DNA from: an uncultured Muribaculaceae bacterium
GTDB taxonomy: Bacteria > Bacteroidota > Bacteroidia > Bacteroidales > Muribaculaceae
Reading direction: 5' to 3'
Length of the DNA stretch: 64,000 nt
NCBI GenBank assembly: GCA_910578395.1
Contig: CAJTPZ010000001.1
Span: forward strand, 62,001 to 126,000
Each line of letters opens with the position of its first letter. The first letter of the stretch is position 1. Positions 20,874 through 29,682 of the stretch are shown here, in pieces. Below the pieces are notes generated by a model, which saw only the letters and a program-made list of their open reading frames with translations, searched no databases and was not told the origin of the DNA. A program made the position numbers and the translations under genes.

Positions 20874-21428
20874 ATGAAAAAAAGGTTCTTCAATGTCGGT
20901 GTTGTCGCCGCGATAGCACTTTCACTCTCCTGCTCAAGCTGCATCGGCAGTTTCTCAATGTTTCACAAACTATCGGACTGGAACAACAACATCGGCCAAA
21001 AAGCTGTAAACGAACTTGTATTCTTTGCATTCTGGGTAATTCCGGTTTACGAGGTCGCACTAGCGGCAGACCTGCTTGTTCTCAACAGCATTGAATTCTG
21101 GAGCGGTACAAATCCCGTAGCCAAAGGCACAAAACGCATCAAGGGCGACAATGGCACATACCTTGTCAAATGTGACGGAAAAGGCTACGACATTATTTCG
21201 GAAACCGACGGCACATCAATGCGCCTTGACTTCTGCGTGGACACACAGACGTGGAACTATGTCGATCATGAAGGTAAAGAATGGCCTCTCATCACGTTCA
21301 TTGACGACTCACATGTAGCAATGCCTACCCCGACCGGTGAGTCAACCATTGTCGAGATCTCCCAAAGCGGCCTTATCGCATATCGCCAGATCGCTATGAC
21401 GCAACACGCGCCTGTAGCCATCCGTTAA
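20874..21428 (+). CDS. DUF3332 family lipoprotein
   Basis: A 184-residue protein. The N-terminus has a signal sequence ending at Cys (Cys20 or Cys23, LSLSCSSC), so it is a probable lipoprotein. The segment after it (KLSDWNNNIGQKAVNELVFFA, split here as DWNNNIG and NELVFFAFW) and NSIEFWSG match DUF3332, a family without assigned function. A hydrophobic stretch at about 50-75 is followed by a beta-rich polar domain. The start was placed at MKKRFF; the frame runs further upstream through the terminator and promoter. The stop overlaps the start of the M23 peptidase gene by one base (TAATG), suggesting coupling. Confidence 0.82.
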   Translation: MKKRFFNVGVVAAIALSLSCSSCIGSFSMFHKLSDWNNNIGQKAVNELVFFAFWVIPVYEVALAADLLVLNSIEFWSGTNPVAKGTKRIKGDNGTYLVKCDGKGYDIISETDGTSMRLDFCVDTQTWNYVDHEGKEWPLITFIDDSHVAMPTPTGESTIVEISQSGLIAYRQIAMTQHAPVAIR

Positions 21429-23110
21429 TGAAACTCATCCTGACACTTCTGACGCTATCAATAGCAGCGTCTTCAGTTTTTGCACGCGAGCCGCGGCGGT
21501 CAGACACCGTCAGGCTCGCGTCGCCTCTTGATATTCCGTTTTATCTTGCCGGAAACTTCGCCGAACTAAGGCGAAACCATTTCCACAGCGGCATAGATTT
21601 CAAAACACAGGGGCGCACCGGTTTTTCAGTCCGCTCGGCAGCCGAAGGCTATGTAAGCCGAATATCAGTCTCACCATGGGGATTTGGCCGAGCCGTCTAC
21701 GTCACACACCCTGCACTTGGACTGACAACTGTCTACGGCCATCTTCAAGCTTTTTCTCCGACCATAGACAAACGTGTGAGAGACGAACAATACTCACGCG
21801 AAACATTTTCCATCGATCTAAACTTCGCACCCGACGAAATCCCCGTTAACCGCGGTGAAATCATAGGCATAAGCGGCAATGCAGGATCTTCGGGAGGACC
21901 GCATCTACACATGGACGTGCGCGACACCGCGACCGAAAATCCACTCGATCCGCTTGAATACTATCGCGACCGCATTAGTGACAATATAGCACCACAAGTG
22001 CGTCAGCTGGCACTTTTTCCGGCAGAAGGCGGCGTGGTGGAAAACTCCACATCCGCACCGAAGCTACTTTCACCTGAAACCTTTTCAACACCTATACATG
22101 CATGGGGCCGTGTCTATCCTGGCATAAAAGCCTACGACCGCATGACAGGCACATCAAATATCTACGGAATAAAATATCTCACACTCACTGTCGACGGAGA
22201 CACCATATATAACCGCGTCATAGACCGCTTCAGTTTCGACACCACCAAAGCCATAAATACACTTGTCCATTATCCCGAAACAGTAACCTCCGGATCATGG
22301 ATAATGACCACACGCATACCAGCCTCCAATCCCCTCCCCGATATTGTAAAAGCGCACAACAACGGCATAATCGACATCAACGAAGAACGCCCATATAATC
22401 TGGAGTGGATCATGCGCGACGAACATGGAAACGTCGAACGGCAATCAATGACTATCATCGGAAAACGCACAATAATCCCGGCCGAAATAGCATCCGGACA
22501 ACTTGCTTATTGGGACACCGACAACAGCTTCGATGCCGAAGACTACTCTGTCACAATCCCTGAAAACGCTCTATACGACAATGCATTTATAGACATTGAC
22601 GCAACAACTTCAACCGACGGGATATCACGGTCAATCACAGTCGGCAACCAAAGCATACCGCTTGATAGAAACTTCGAGCTATCAATAAAGCTATTATCCG
22701 ATACCATATCTGATAAAAACAAGTATTGCCTTATACGCACCAACGGCAAGCGCCGATCAGCTATAGCCTCTTCCTATGCCGACGGATGGCTATATGCATC
22801 ACCCGACGCGTTCGGCACATTTACCGTCACAACCGACACAACACCTCCCAAAATCACACCGATCAACCCAAAATCATGGAGAAAAGGAACTGTAAAATTC
22901 CGCATAACGGATGATCTCAGTGGCATTAAAACTTTCAGGGGTAAAATAGACGGAAATTTCGCTTTATTTGAACTTGACGGCAAGACATCGACATTGTCAT
23001 TTTCCATGGACAGGACACGGTTTAAAAGTGGGAAAACACATACAGTCGAAATCACAGTAACCGACGACTGCGGCAATACGACTATACATTCCGGCAAATT
23101 CATCTGGTAA
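21428..23110 (+). CDS. Secreted M23-family (LytM-like) peptidase
   Basis: A 560-residue exported protein with a Sec signal peptide (about 1-19). The M23 zinc site is visible: His53 and Asp57 in HSGIDF, then His159 and His161 in GPHLHMDV. M23 enzymes cut peptidoglycan cross-bridges, or bind cell wall when degenerate; here all ligands are present. The remaining about 380 residues are beta-rich, Ig-like modules found in Bacteroidota homologues, including a TPPKITPINPKSW segment starting the last one. It is coupled by a one-base overlap to the DUF3332 lipoprotein, hinting at joint action at the cell envelope. Confidence 0.9.
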   Translation: MKLILTLLTLSIAASSVFAREPRRSDTVRLASPLDIPFYLAGNFAELRRNHFHSGIDFKTQGRTGFSVRSAAEGYVSRISVSPWGFGRAVYVTHPALGLTTVYGHLQAFSPTIDKRVRDEQYSRETFSIDLNFAPDEIPVNRGEIIGISGNAGSSGGPHLHMDVRDTATENPLDPLEYYRDRISDNIAPQVRQLALFPAEGGVVENSTSAPKLLSPETFSTPIHAWGRVYPGIKAYDRMTGTSNIYGIKYLTLTVDGDTIYNRVIDRFSFDTTKAINTLVHYPETVTSGSWIMTTRIPASNPLPDIVKAHNNGIIDINEERPYNLEWIMRDEHGNVERQSMTIIGKRTIIPAEIASGQLAYWDTDNSFDAEDYSVTIPENALYDNAFIDIDATTSTDGISRSITVGNQSIPLDRNFELSIKLLSDTISDKNKYCLIRTNGKRRSAIASSYADGWLYASPDAFGTFTVTTDTTPPKITPINPKSWRKGTVKFRITDDLSGIKTFRGKIDGNFALFELDGKTSTLSFSMDRTRFKSGKTHTVEITVTDDCGNTTIHSGKFIW

Positions 23111-23126
23111 AAGCGCCAATCGTTTA

Positions 23127-23158
23127 TTTGGCACATTAGGCTTATTGTTATATATTTG
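23127..23158 (+). promoter_or_regulatory. Promoter of the DUF4493 lipoprotein operon
   Basis: TTTG at 23127-23130 and TATATTTG at 23151-23158 with 20 bases between. The leader that follows holds a 7-bp hairpin (GTGGAAA/TTTCCAC, 23163-23183). Confidence 0.75.
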
Positions 23159-23196
23159 CATCGTGGAAAATCTGTATTTCCACAAACCAATCATTT

Positions 23197-25653
23197 ATGA
23201 CAATGCTATATTGTAACAAGGCCATTATTTCTTGTGCCACAGCAATACTATCGCTTTGCAGCTGCGCGTCGGGCGACGGTGACAGTCTGGCCAATTCCGG
23301 ACACATCGGTTTGTCACTGCAATCCGACATAACCATCTCTCAAATCACAACACGCTCAACCAAGCCATACATGCCTGTATTGGAATCGCTTACTGCCGAT
23401 AAACTGGCGATTTCACTAACCAATAAATCAGGCTCATATTCCGCCACATGGCAGACCCGCAGTGAGTTTCCGGCTGAAAAGGATTTTCCGGCCGACACCT
23501 ATACAATGAGAGCCACATTCGGAAACACCGATGCCGAAGGCTTTGAGTCTCCTCAACTCTACGGCGAAGCAACGTTTCCGGTAATTGCAGATAAGACAAC
23601 ATCGGTTGAACTGACTGCCACGGTTGCCAATTCGCTTGTGATGTTTGACCCGACTGAAGAGTTTTTAGACTATTTCCAGTCAGTCAGGTTTGTACTGAAT
23701 TCTGCCGCAGGAAACTCAATCGTGGTAAATCCGGGTGAAACCCGTCCCGTCTACATCAATCCTGGAGATGCTTCAATCGATGCCAGAGTAATTTTACCGT
23801 CGGGCACCGACGCGCTTATCTCAATAGGCTCATTCACAGCAAAAAAAGCAATATTGCACCGCATAGGGCTTGATGTAGAGGCAAAAACCGGCACTGCGAC
23901 ACTTACAATCACGTTTGATGAGTCGCTCACCGATGCGGAACCCATAAAAATCGAACTTTCGGAGGCACTTTTCACCTCTCCGGCTCCGGTAGTGACCCCC
24001 GAAGGATTCATCGGCGGAGAGACAATCGAACTATTGGAAACATACGTAGATGGAGATTATGCCTTCAATATCGCCACACGCGCAGGACTCAGAATGGCAA
24101 GACTGATGATAGACAGCGACGAAAGCATCCCGGAAATGTATGATCTTCTCAACAGACGTGATCTTGAAACAATCGAACAGCTCGGTCTACGCACTATCAA
24201 TATGAAAGAAAATGCGGAATTCTCCAAAGTCATTCTCGATGACTTTCTTGCCTCTCTGCGTTGTGAAGACCGCGACAACATTTCATCAAAAAAAATAACA
24301 TTATCGATAATCGACCGTCTTGGCCGCAGCACCGATCTATCGCTCGCCGACAACAATACACTCGCTGTAAACCTCACTCCTCTGAAAATATCACTAAAAG
24401 CAACCGACGATATCGTTGTCAACCCTACTTATCAGATCATAGCCAACTACAATGGACGTGATTTCGAAAACAAAATAAAATTCCAGACTGTCAACAAGAA
24501 CGGCCAGACCGTCTCTGTCAATCCCTCTGAAATCACAAAAAGCGACAATGAGGGAGAATATCTCCTGACGTTCTCTACCCCAAGACTCACTCCTTATTTC
24601 AACATATACGGAAACATTGACAACATCTATGCTTCGGATGAAATCTTTGTTCCTCAATTCCAGCCGTCGATACCCGACCGTGATAAATGGGCTACCCACG
24701 CCACACTCACGATCATGCCTGACAGCACTGCCAAATACGGAGAAATAATCGGAAAAAATATCCGGCTTTCAGGCAGTGGCCAGATCAGCCCTACAGATAA
24801 TCCTTTTGTGTTTGAGATTTCCGGACTCGAACCCGGCAAACAACACACGATCCAGTCATCGCTCAATAATCTGAACATACAGTCGAGCACTTTCACCACC
24901 GAACAAGCACTCCAGCTTCCTAACCCAGACATGGAAATCTGGTCGGAAAATGAAGTCCATAAATATTGGAAAAGAGTATATCCAGGCCCTCTTGATTACC
25001 ATGAATGGGCAACCGTAAACATCATTACTACAAGCGAAGGCGGCGATAACGATAATGCTTTGTCAGGTAACCGAAACGCTTTTGCCTATAATGCGATTTC
25101 AGGAACAATATCGACTGATGACTGCTACTCCGGCGAAAAAGCGGCTCTTATCCGCACTGTAGGATGGGGAGCGGGTAATTCGGCCGCAGTTTCATCTTGG
25201 GGGTCAGGCTTTGGCACATGCAAGAATGTCACTGCCGGAGAGCTATTCTTGGGAACTCTAAACCCGGTACTTTTACAGCCTGTCTATAGCGGACTTGATT
25301 TCACATCACGACCATCAAATCTGGAGTTCTACTACAAATATCAAACCGTCACTGAAAACGACGATTTTGCAGAAGTCGAGATCGTACTATACGACATTTC
25401 AGGTGATGAAATCGCAAAAGAATACAAGAAATTAGAGCGTGCTGATTCTTATACCCCGGTGACTGTCAATATCAACTATCCAGAAGAAGCTCCAAAAGCT
25501 TCCAATATAATGATAAGGTTCAAGTCATCAGGCAATCCTGCCGCATGTACAGCAAACAGCACTTATATGACTCCCCCCCCCCCAATGGACAGAAGTAACG
25601 GGCAGTATATGGGGTCGCAACTCTATATCGACGAAATAAGACTCAACTATTGA
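23197..25653 (+). CDS. DUF4493/PCMD surface lipoprotein with internal poly-C tract
   Basis: An 818-residue lipoprotein (lipobox Cys at 21 or 23). The N-terminal half resembles DUF4493, a Bacteroidota-specific Ig-like family of unknown function. The C-terminal region, about 574-818, matches the PCMD (putative carbohydrate metabolism) domain: LPNPDMEIW, WGSGFGTCKNVTAG, RPSNLEFYYKYQ and a final LYIDEIRLNY strand. Eleven consecutive C at 25573-25583 encode part of Thr792 onward to Pro796; a slip by one base changes or removes the last about 22 residues, including the conserved final strand. First gene of a three-gene set with two related lipoproteins. Ligand unknown. Confidence 0.82.
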   Translation: MTMLYCNKAIISCATAILSLCSCASGDGDSLANSGHIGLSLQSDITISQITTRSTKPYMPVLESLTADKLAISLTNKSGSYSATWQTRSEFPAEKDFPADTYTMRATFGNTDAEGFESPQLYGEATFPVIADKTTSVELTATVANSLVMFDPTEEFLDYFQSVRFVLNSAAGNSIVVNPGETRPVYINPGDASIDARVILPSGTDALISIGSFTAKKAILHRIGLDVEAKTGTATLTITFDESLTDAEPIKIELSEALFTSPAPVVTPEGFIGGETIELLETYVDGDYAFNIATRAGLRMARLMIDSDESIPEMYDLLNRRDLETIEQLGLRTINMKENAEFSKVILDDFLASLRCEDRDNISSKKITLSIIDRLGRSTDLSLADNNTLAVNLTPLKISLKATDDIVVNPTYQIIANYNGRDFENKIKFQTVNKNGQTVSVNPSEITKSDNEGEYLLTFSTPRLTPYFNIYGNIDNIYASDEIFVPQFQPSIPDRDKWATHATLTIMPDSTAKYGEIIGKNIRLSGSGQISPTDNPFVFEISGLEPGKQHTIQSSLNNLNIQSSTFTTEQALQLPNPDMEIWSENEVHKYWKRVYPGPLDYHEWATVNIITTSEGGDNDNALSGNRNAFAYNAISGTISTDDCYSGEKAALIRTVGWGAGNSAAVSSWGSGFGTCKNVTAGELFLGTLNPVLLQPVYSGLDFTSRPSNLEFYYKYQTVTENDDFAEVEIVLYDISGDEIAKEYKKLERADSYTPVTVNINYPEEAPKASNIMIRFKSSGNPAACTANSTYMTPPPPMDRSNGQYMGSQLYIDEIRLNY
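25573..25583 (+). repeat. 11-C homopolymer tract in coding sequence
   Basis: Eleven C in a row inside the PCMD domain. As read, the frame is intact. Adding one C gives a stop after four altered residues; removing one gives about 20 altered residues then a stop. Confidence 0.9.
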
Positions 25654-25747
25654 CATAATGTGATCCAAACAGCTGCTCCAGCGACACAATATAGCAGACC
25701 TACCGAATCACATCAGATACAGCAACGAGACAACAACATACAAAATC

Positions 25748-27241
25748 ATGAAAATGATGAATAAATATATTATAGCTCTCCTGTCGCTATTTGTCATGAT
25801 TGCAACATCGTGCCGTGACGAATCGTGGCACCATGACGGACCTGGCGAAAAATACGGCACACTCTCAACAAAATCAATAGCCCTGAAGATCTCCGGAGAA
25901 GAAAATGAAATAGGTCGCTCCGATGACAACGGAGAGCACGACCTCTCGGAATTTATCGTTGAAATTCTTGACGGCAGCACCGTCATCGAGCGCTATTCCT
26001 ATAAAGATCTTCCGGAAGCCATATCTCTTCCTGTCGGGCCATACTCGGTAAAAGTGCGCAACACCGATGTGAAAGAGGCTGCATGGGAAGATCCATATTA
26101 CACCGGTGCTCAAGAGTTTGTAATCAAAGAAAATCTTGTCACAGAAGTAGAGACCGTTGTGTGCAAACTGTCGAATATAAAGGTCTCTATCAAGGTTTCC
26201 GACGACCTTCGGCAACTCATGTCGGATGACTGCAAGCTGACAGTACTTGCCAACAACGTAGGCGAGCTTGTGTACGGTCTTAAAGAAATAGACAATGCCA
26301 CAGCAGGATATTTTGAATATACCACTGCCAGCAACACACTGATAGCGACTCTTACAGGAACTGTCGACGGAAAACCGCTATCACTCCAGACTATCTACAC
26401 CGATCTTGCACCGGGACAACACCGCATCATATACTATTCGATCAAAACCGTTGAGGGAGAAGACCCTGAGAATCCGGGAAGGCCGATAGAGCCGACCGAT
26501 CCTGATGATCCGGACAACCCTAATAAGCCGGAGGAACCTACCGACCCGGAACAGCCGTCCAACGGAAAAATTGAGATCTCCAATGGCTATGGACTTGATG
26601 TGACAGTGAAGATCATCGATCTTAACATGAAATATCCTGGCGAATACTATGAGACTATCGATGGTATCATCCGTCCGGGCGACGATGATCCAGACTATAC
26701 CCCTCCGACAACTGAGCCTGAGGATCCTAAAAAGCCGCCGGTAGACATGACCGATGATGCAGAAAAGCCGACCGAACCGGTTGATCCGGAAGAACCTGAC
26801 AAACCCGATCCAAAACCTGAGGAGCCCGGCAAACCTGTCGAACCGGTCTCACAGATCGACTTCACAAGCGAGACACTGTCTTTTGACAAGCCCAACTCCA
26901 CCGACATAGCTCCGGCAATTGTAGTGATCTCGTCAAAGCTCGGCCTGACCAACCTTCATGTAAAAATCGAGTCGGACAACGAAAACTTCATTCTTTCAGC
27001 CGGCGAACTGCTGCCCCTCGACTTTGACCTTGCCCACCCACGCGACGACAAGGAGAAAAATGACTTCTCAAGCCTTGGTTTCCCCGTGGAGAATGAAGTC
27101 ATTGGCGCTAAAAATCTCGATTTCGACATTACAGCATTTGTACCGTTGCTTGCCGCATTCCCAGGCAACCACACGTTTACCCTTACGGTAACCGACGAGA
27201 AAGGCTACACGGTCTCAAAGATTCTAACCATCGAAAGCTGA
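25748..27241 (+). CDS. DUF4493-like lipoprotein with two proline/acidic linkers
   Basis: A 497-residue lipoprotein (Cys22 after MIATS). Residues about 35-230 form a DUF4493-like domain. Two linkers rich in Pro, Glu and Asp, about 234-272 and 318-366, in the style PTDPDDPDNPNKPEEP, separate short beta domains; the last domain is about 366-497. Such linkers give extended, flexible reach at the cell surface. There is no PCMD domain here. It lies 94 bases after the first lipoprotein and 21 before the third, same direction. Function unknown; a structural or adhesive role is a guess. Confidence 0.78.
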   Translation: MKMMNKYIIALLSLFVMIATSCRDESWHHDGPGEKYGTLSTKSIALKISGEENEIGRSDDNGEHDLSEFIVEILDGSTVIERYSYKDLPEAISLPVGPYSVKVRNTDVKEAAWEDPYYTGAQEFVIKENLVTEVETVVCKLSNIKVSIKVSDDLRQLMSDDCKLTVLANNVGELVYGLKEIDNATAGYFEYTTASNTLIATLTGTVDGKPLSLQTIYTDLAPGQHRIIYYSIKTVEGEDPENPGRPIEPTDPDDPDNPNKPEEPTDPEQPSNGKIEISNGYGLDVTVKIIDLNMKYPGEYYETIDGIIRPGDDDPDYTPPTTEPEDPKKPPVDMTDDAEKPTEPVDPEEPDKPDPKPEEPGKPVEPVSQIDFTSETLSFDKPNSTDIAPAIVVISSKLGLTNLHVKIESDNENFILSAGELLPLDFDLAHPRDDKEKNDFSSLGFPVENEVIGAKNLDFDITAFVPLLAAFPGNHTFTLTVTDEKGYTVSKILTIES

Positions 27242-27262
27242 TAAGGCCCATACTTGCCTATT

Positions 27263-29569
27263 ATGATAACGAGAAAGATAATCCTGCCTCTTGTAGCACT
27301 TGCAATGACAGGGATCACATCCTGCACCGATGACACATACAAAGATTATGGTGAAGGTGCAGGCACGATTTCCATCATCCCCGAAGTCAGCTCTTTGGTT
27401 CCGGTCACACCAATCAGCCGTGCCGATGAGGCGCCAAGTGATGCCGACTATCTGCTGCAGAAGCTTAATATTGTAATTTCCACTGCAAGGGGAAACGCAA
27501 TAAGATACTGGAATAGCGCTTCTGGCATTCCGTGGAACAATGGAGCAGGCTCGTCGATCGATTTCACCCTCAATTCAGGAACCTACACTATTGAGGGCTG
27601 GACGGGTGACAGTATAGCAGCATCGTGGACCCGAAAATATTTCAAGGGAAAAGAAGTAGTGTCGCTGAAACCCGATGAGCACACAGCCGTTCAACTCACA
27701 TGCAAGATTGTCAACACAGCTGTCGATGTAAAATACTCCGACCAGATAGATGATGTGCTCTCGCATTATACACTTGTTGTATCGACCGCAGCAACATCCC
27801 TCAACTACGAGGGACGTGAGGAACGGACAGGATACTTCATGCTCCCTACCAAAAGCCATGACATGACATGGGTGTTCAACGGCATACGCAAGGACGGCAC
27901 GGCGATACACATGCACGGCACAATTGAAGACGCAAAAGCCTCTACCAAATATCGTTTCCTGATCAATTATGAAGATCCGGGCATAAATTACGGAGGTGGA
28001 GCAATCACCATAGATGTCGATGAAAGCACGCTCGACGTAGAAGAGCATGTGAGATTGCGCATGCGCCCTGTAATAACACGCTACATAGAGCAGCCCGACA
28101 CTCAGGAACCCACACACTTTGAAATAGGAGAAGCAAATCCGCTGCCAGGCATTAAAAACAAAATAGGCGATATATGTCTAATGGCAAGATCCTCCGGAAA
28201 AATAACCGGTGTAAGACTTCAGATGGACGGATTACCGGAAAGCGTGCCTACAGACATCATTATGTATGGAAAAGACGCAGATCCAGATGCAGTCTCGGCT
28301 CTTGGCATATCCGGATCACTGAACGACAATCCGATACGACGTATCACAAATTTTCCGATAACCATATCATCAAAACTTATCGATGCGCTTGATGATGGTG
28401 AATTCCGTTTCACCGTTTCGGTTACCGATGAAAATTACGGACTGAATGATGCCGAAACTGATCGAAACACAAAGGAACGCACAGAAACATTCATACTCAA
28501 CATCACTTCGGAAGGTGCGATTGCCGTCAAACCAAATGAAGAGGAAAAGCATGAATTGGCCCGTCTCCACTACGACGAGATACTTCTTGTCGGTCAGGTT
28601 GTAAACGACGAGACTGATAAAGTAGGATTTTACGTGCGTGAACAGGGGTCAGGCACACCTTGGGACCAGGCGGAATACATTGATGTGGATGCCTCGGAAC
28701 TCCAAAGCCGCGCCATAGCCAACGGAACGCGATTTAAGGCAGTTGTGGGAGGACGCACAATCGGTAAAACCTATGAATACGTCACAAGCTATAACCAAAA
28801 GCCCGGTGTAACTGTAGCGACAGTGACACAACGTTCGCCTATGACATGGACACTGCCTAACGCCGGCTTTGAAGACTGGCAACTGTCAACGCCCTACCTC
28901 ATATATGGATCCGGCCAGGAAATGTTCTGGGACAGCGGAAATCACGGATCTTCTACAATGAAGAAAAACGTTACAGTACCTGAATCAAACATAAAACATT
29001 CTGGCAACTACTCGATCAAACTTGAATCACAGTTTGTCGGAATCGGGTCATTAGGAAAATTCGCCGCAGGCAATGTGTTCATCGGAGAATATCTTGACAC
29101 AAAAGGAACCAATGGGGTGCTTGGATGGGGACGTCCGTTTAAAGACACACCAAAACAGATCAAAGGATATGTGAAATATACCCCCGGAATTGTCAAATAC
29201 ACCAACAGTGGAGCGCCTGACATCATAGAAGGACAACCGGACAAGGGCATAATCTATGTGGCGCTTCTTGATGACGACATGGTGACACAAGGCGATAAGA
29301 ATTATCCGGGATATCCTGTGGTTGTCAGAACCGAAGATGCCCATTTATTCGACAAGAACGCCAGAAACGTAATAGCCTACGGCGAACTTATATTTGACAA
29401 GGCCACCGAAGGCACGGGACTTATTGAGTTTACTATAGATCTGGACTACTACCGTCGTGGAGAAACCCCAAGCTACATCATATTTACAGCATCGGCTTCG
29501 AAAGGAGGAGACTTTTTCGCAGGTGGTCCTTCTATAATGTGGCTTGACGACATCCAGCTTATATACTGA
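27263..29569 (+). CDS. DUF4493/PCMD surface lipoprotein
   Basis: A 768-residue lipoprotein (Cys21 after MTGITS). The N-terminal region (about 25-280) is DUF4493-like; a middle Ig-like part follows; the C-terminal PCMD domain runs from about 531 (LPNAGFEDW) to the end, with GKFAAGNVFIGEY, IKGYVKYTPG and the final MWLDDIQLIY. Start was set at ATG 27263; a TTG three codons upstream would add MPI-like residues with no benefit to the signal sequence. It shares its architecture with the first gene of the set but has no poly-C tract. Confidence 0.82.
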   Translation: MITRKIILPLVALAMTGITSCTDDTYKDYGEGAGTISIIPEVSSLVPVTPISRADEAPSDADYLLQKLNIVISTARGNAIRYWNSASGIPWNNGAGSSIDFTLNSGTYTIEGWTGDSIAASWTRKYFKGKEVVSLKPDEHTAVQLTCKIVNTAVDVKYSDQIDDVLSHYTLVVSTAATSLNYEGREERTGYFMLPTKSHDMTWVFNGIRKDGTAIHMHGTIEDAKASTKYRFLINYEDPGINYGGGAITIDVDESTLDVEEHVRLRMRPVITRYIEQPDTQEPTHFEIGEANPLPGIKNKIGDICLMARSSGKITGVRLQMDGLPESVPTDIIMYGKDADPDAVSALGISGSLNDNPIRRITNFPITISSKLIDALDDGEFRFTVSVTDENYGLNDAETDRNTKERTETFILNITSEGAIAVKPNEEEKHELARLHYDEILLVGQVVNDETDKVGFYVREQGSGTPWDQAEYIDVDASELQSRAIANGTRFKAVVGGRTIGKTYEYVTSYNQKPGVTVATVTQRSPMTWTLPNAGFEDWQLSTPYLIYGSGQEMFWDSGNHGSSTMKKNVTVPESNIKHSGNYSIKLESQFVGIGSLGKFAAGNVFIGEYLDTKGTNGVLGWGRPFKDTPKQIKGYVKYTPGIVKYTNSGAPDIIEGQPDKGIIYVALLDDDMVTQGDKNYPGYPVVVRTEDAHLFDKNARNVIAYGELIFDKATEGTGLIEFTIDLDYYRRGETPSYIIFTASASKGGDFFAGGPSIMWLDDIQLIY

Positions 29570-29601
29570 CAACACGCAAATCATATTCCGCGCAATAATC
29601 T

Positions 29602-29634
29602 GGACGCACTGATCGTGCGTCCCGATGTATTTTA
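29602..29634. terminator. Probable terminator between convergent genes
   Basis: An 8-bp GC-rich stem (GGACGCAC at 29602-29609 with GTGCGTCC at 29615-29622) followed on the plus strand by a T-rich stretch after a 7-base gap. It would end the DUF4493 operon. Confidence 0.5.
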
Positions 29635-29682
29635 TTCACGTCAATTTTTGCAGATGACAGTTCCTATAATTAATTTCTTGAT

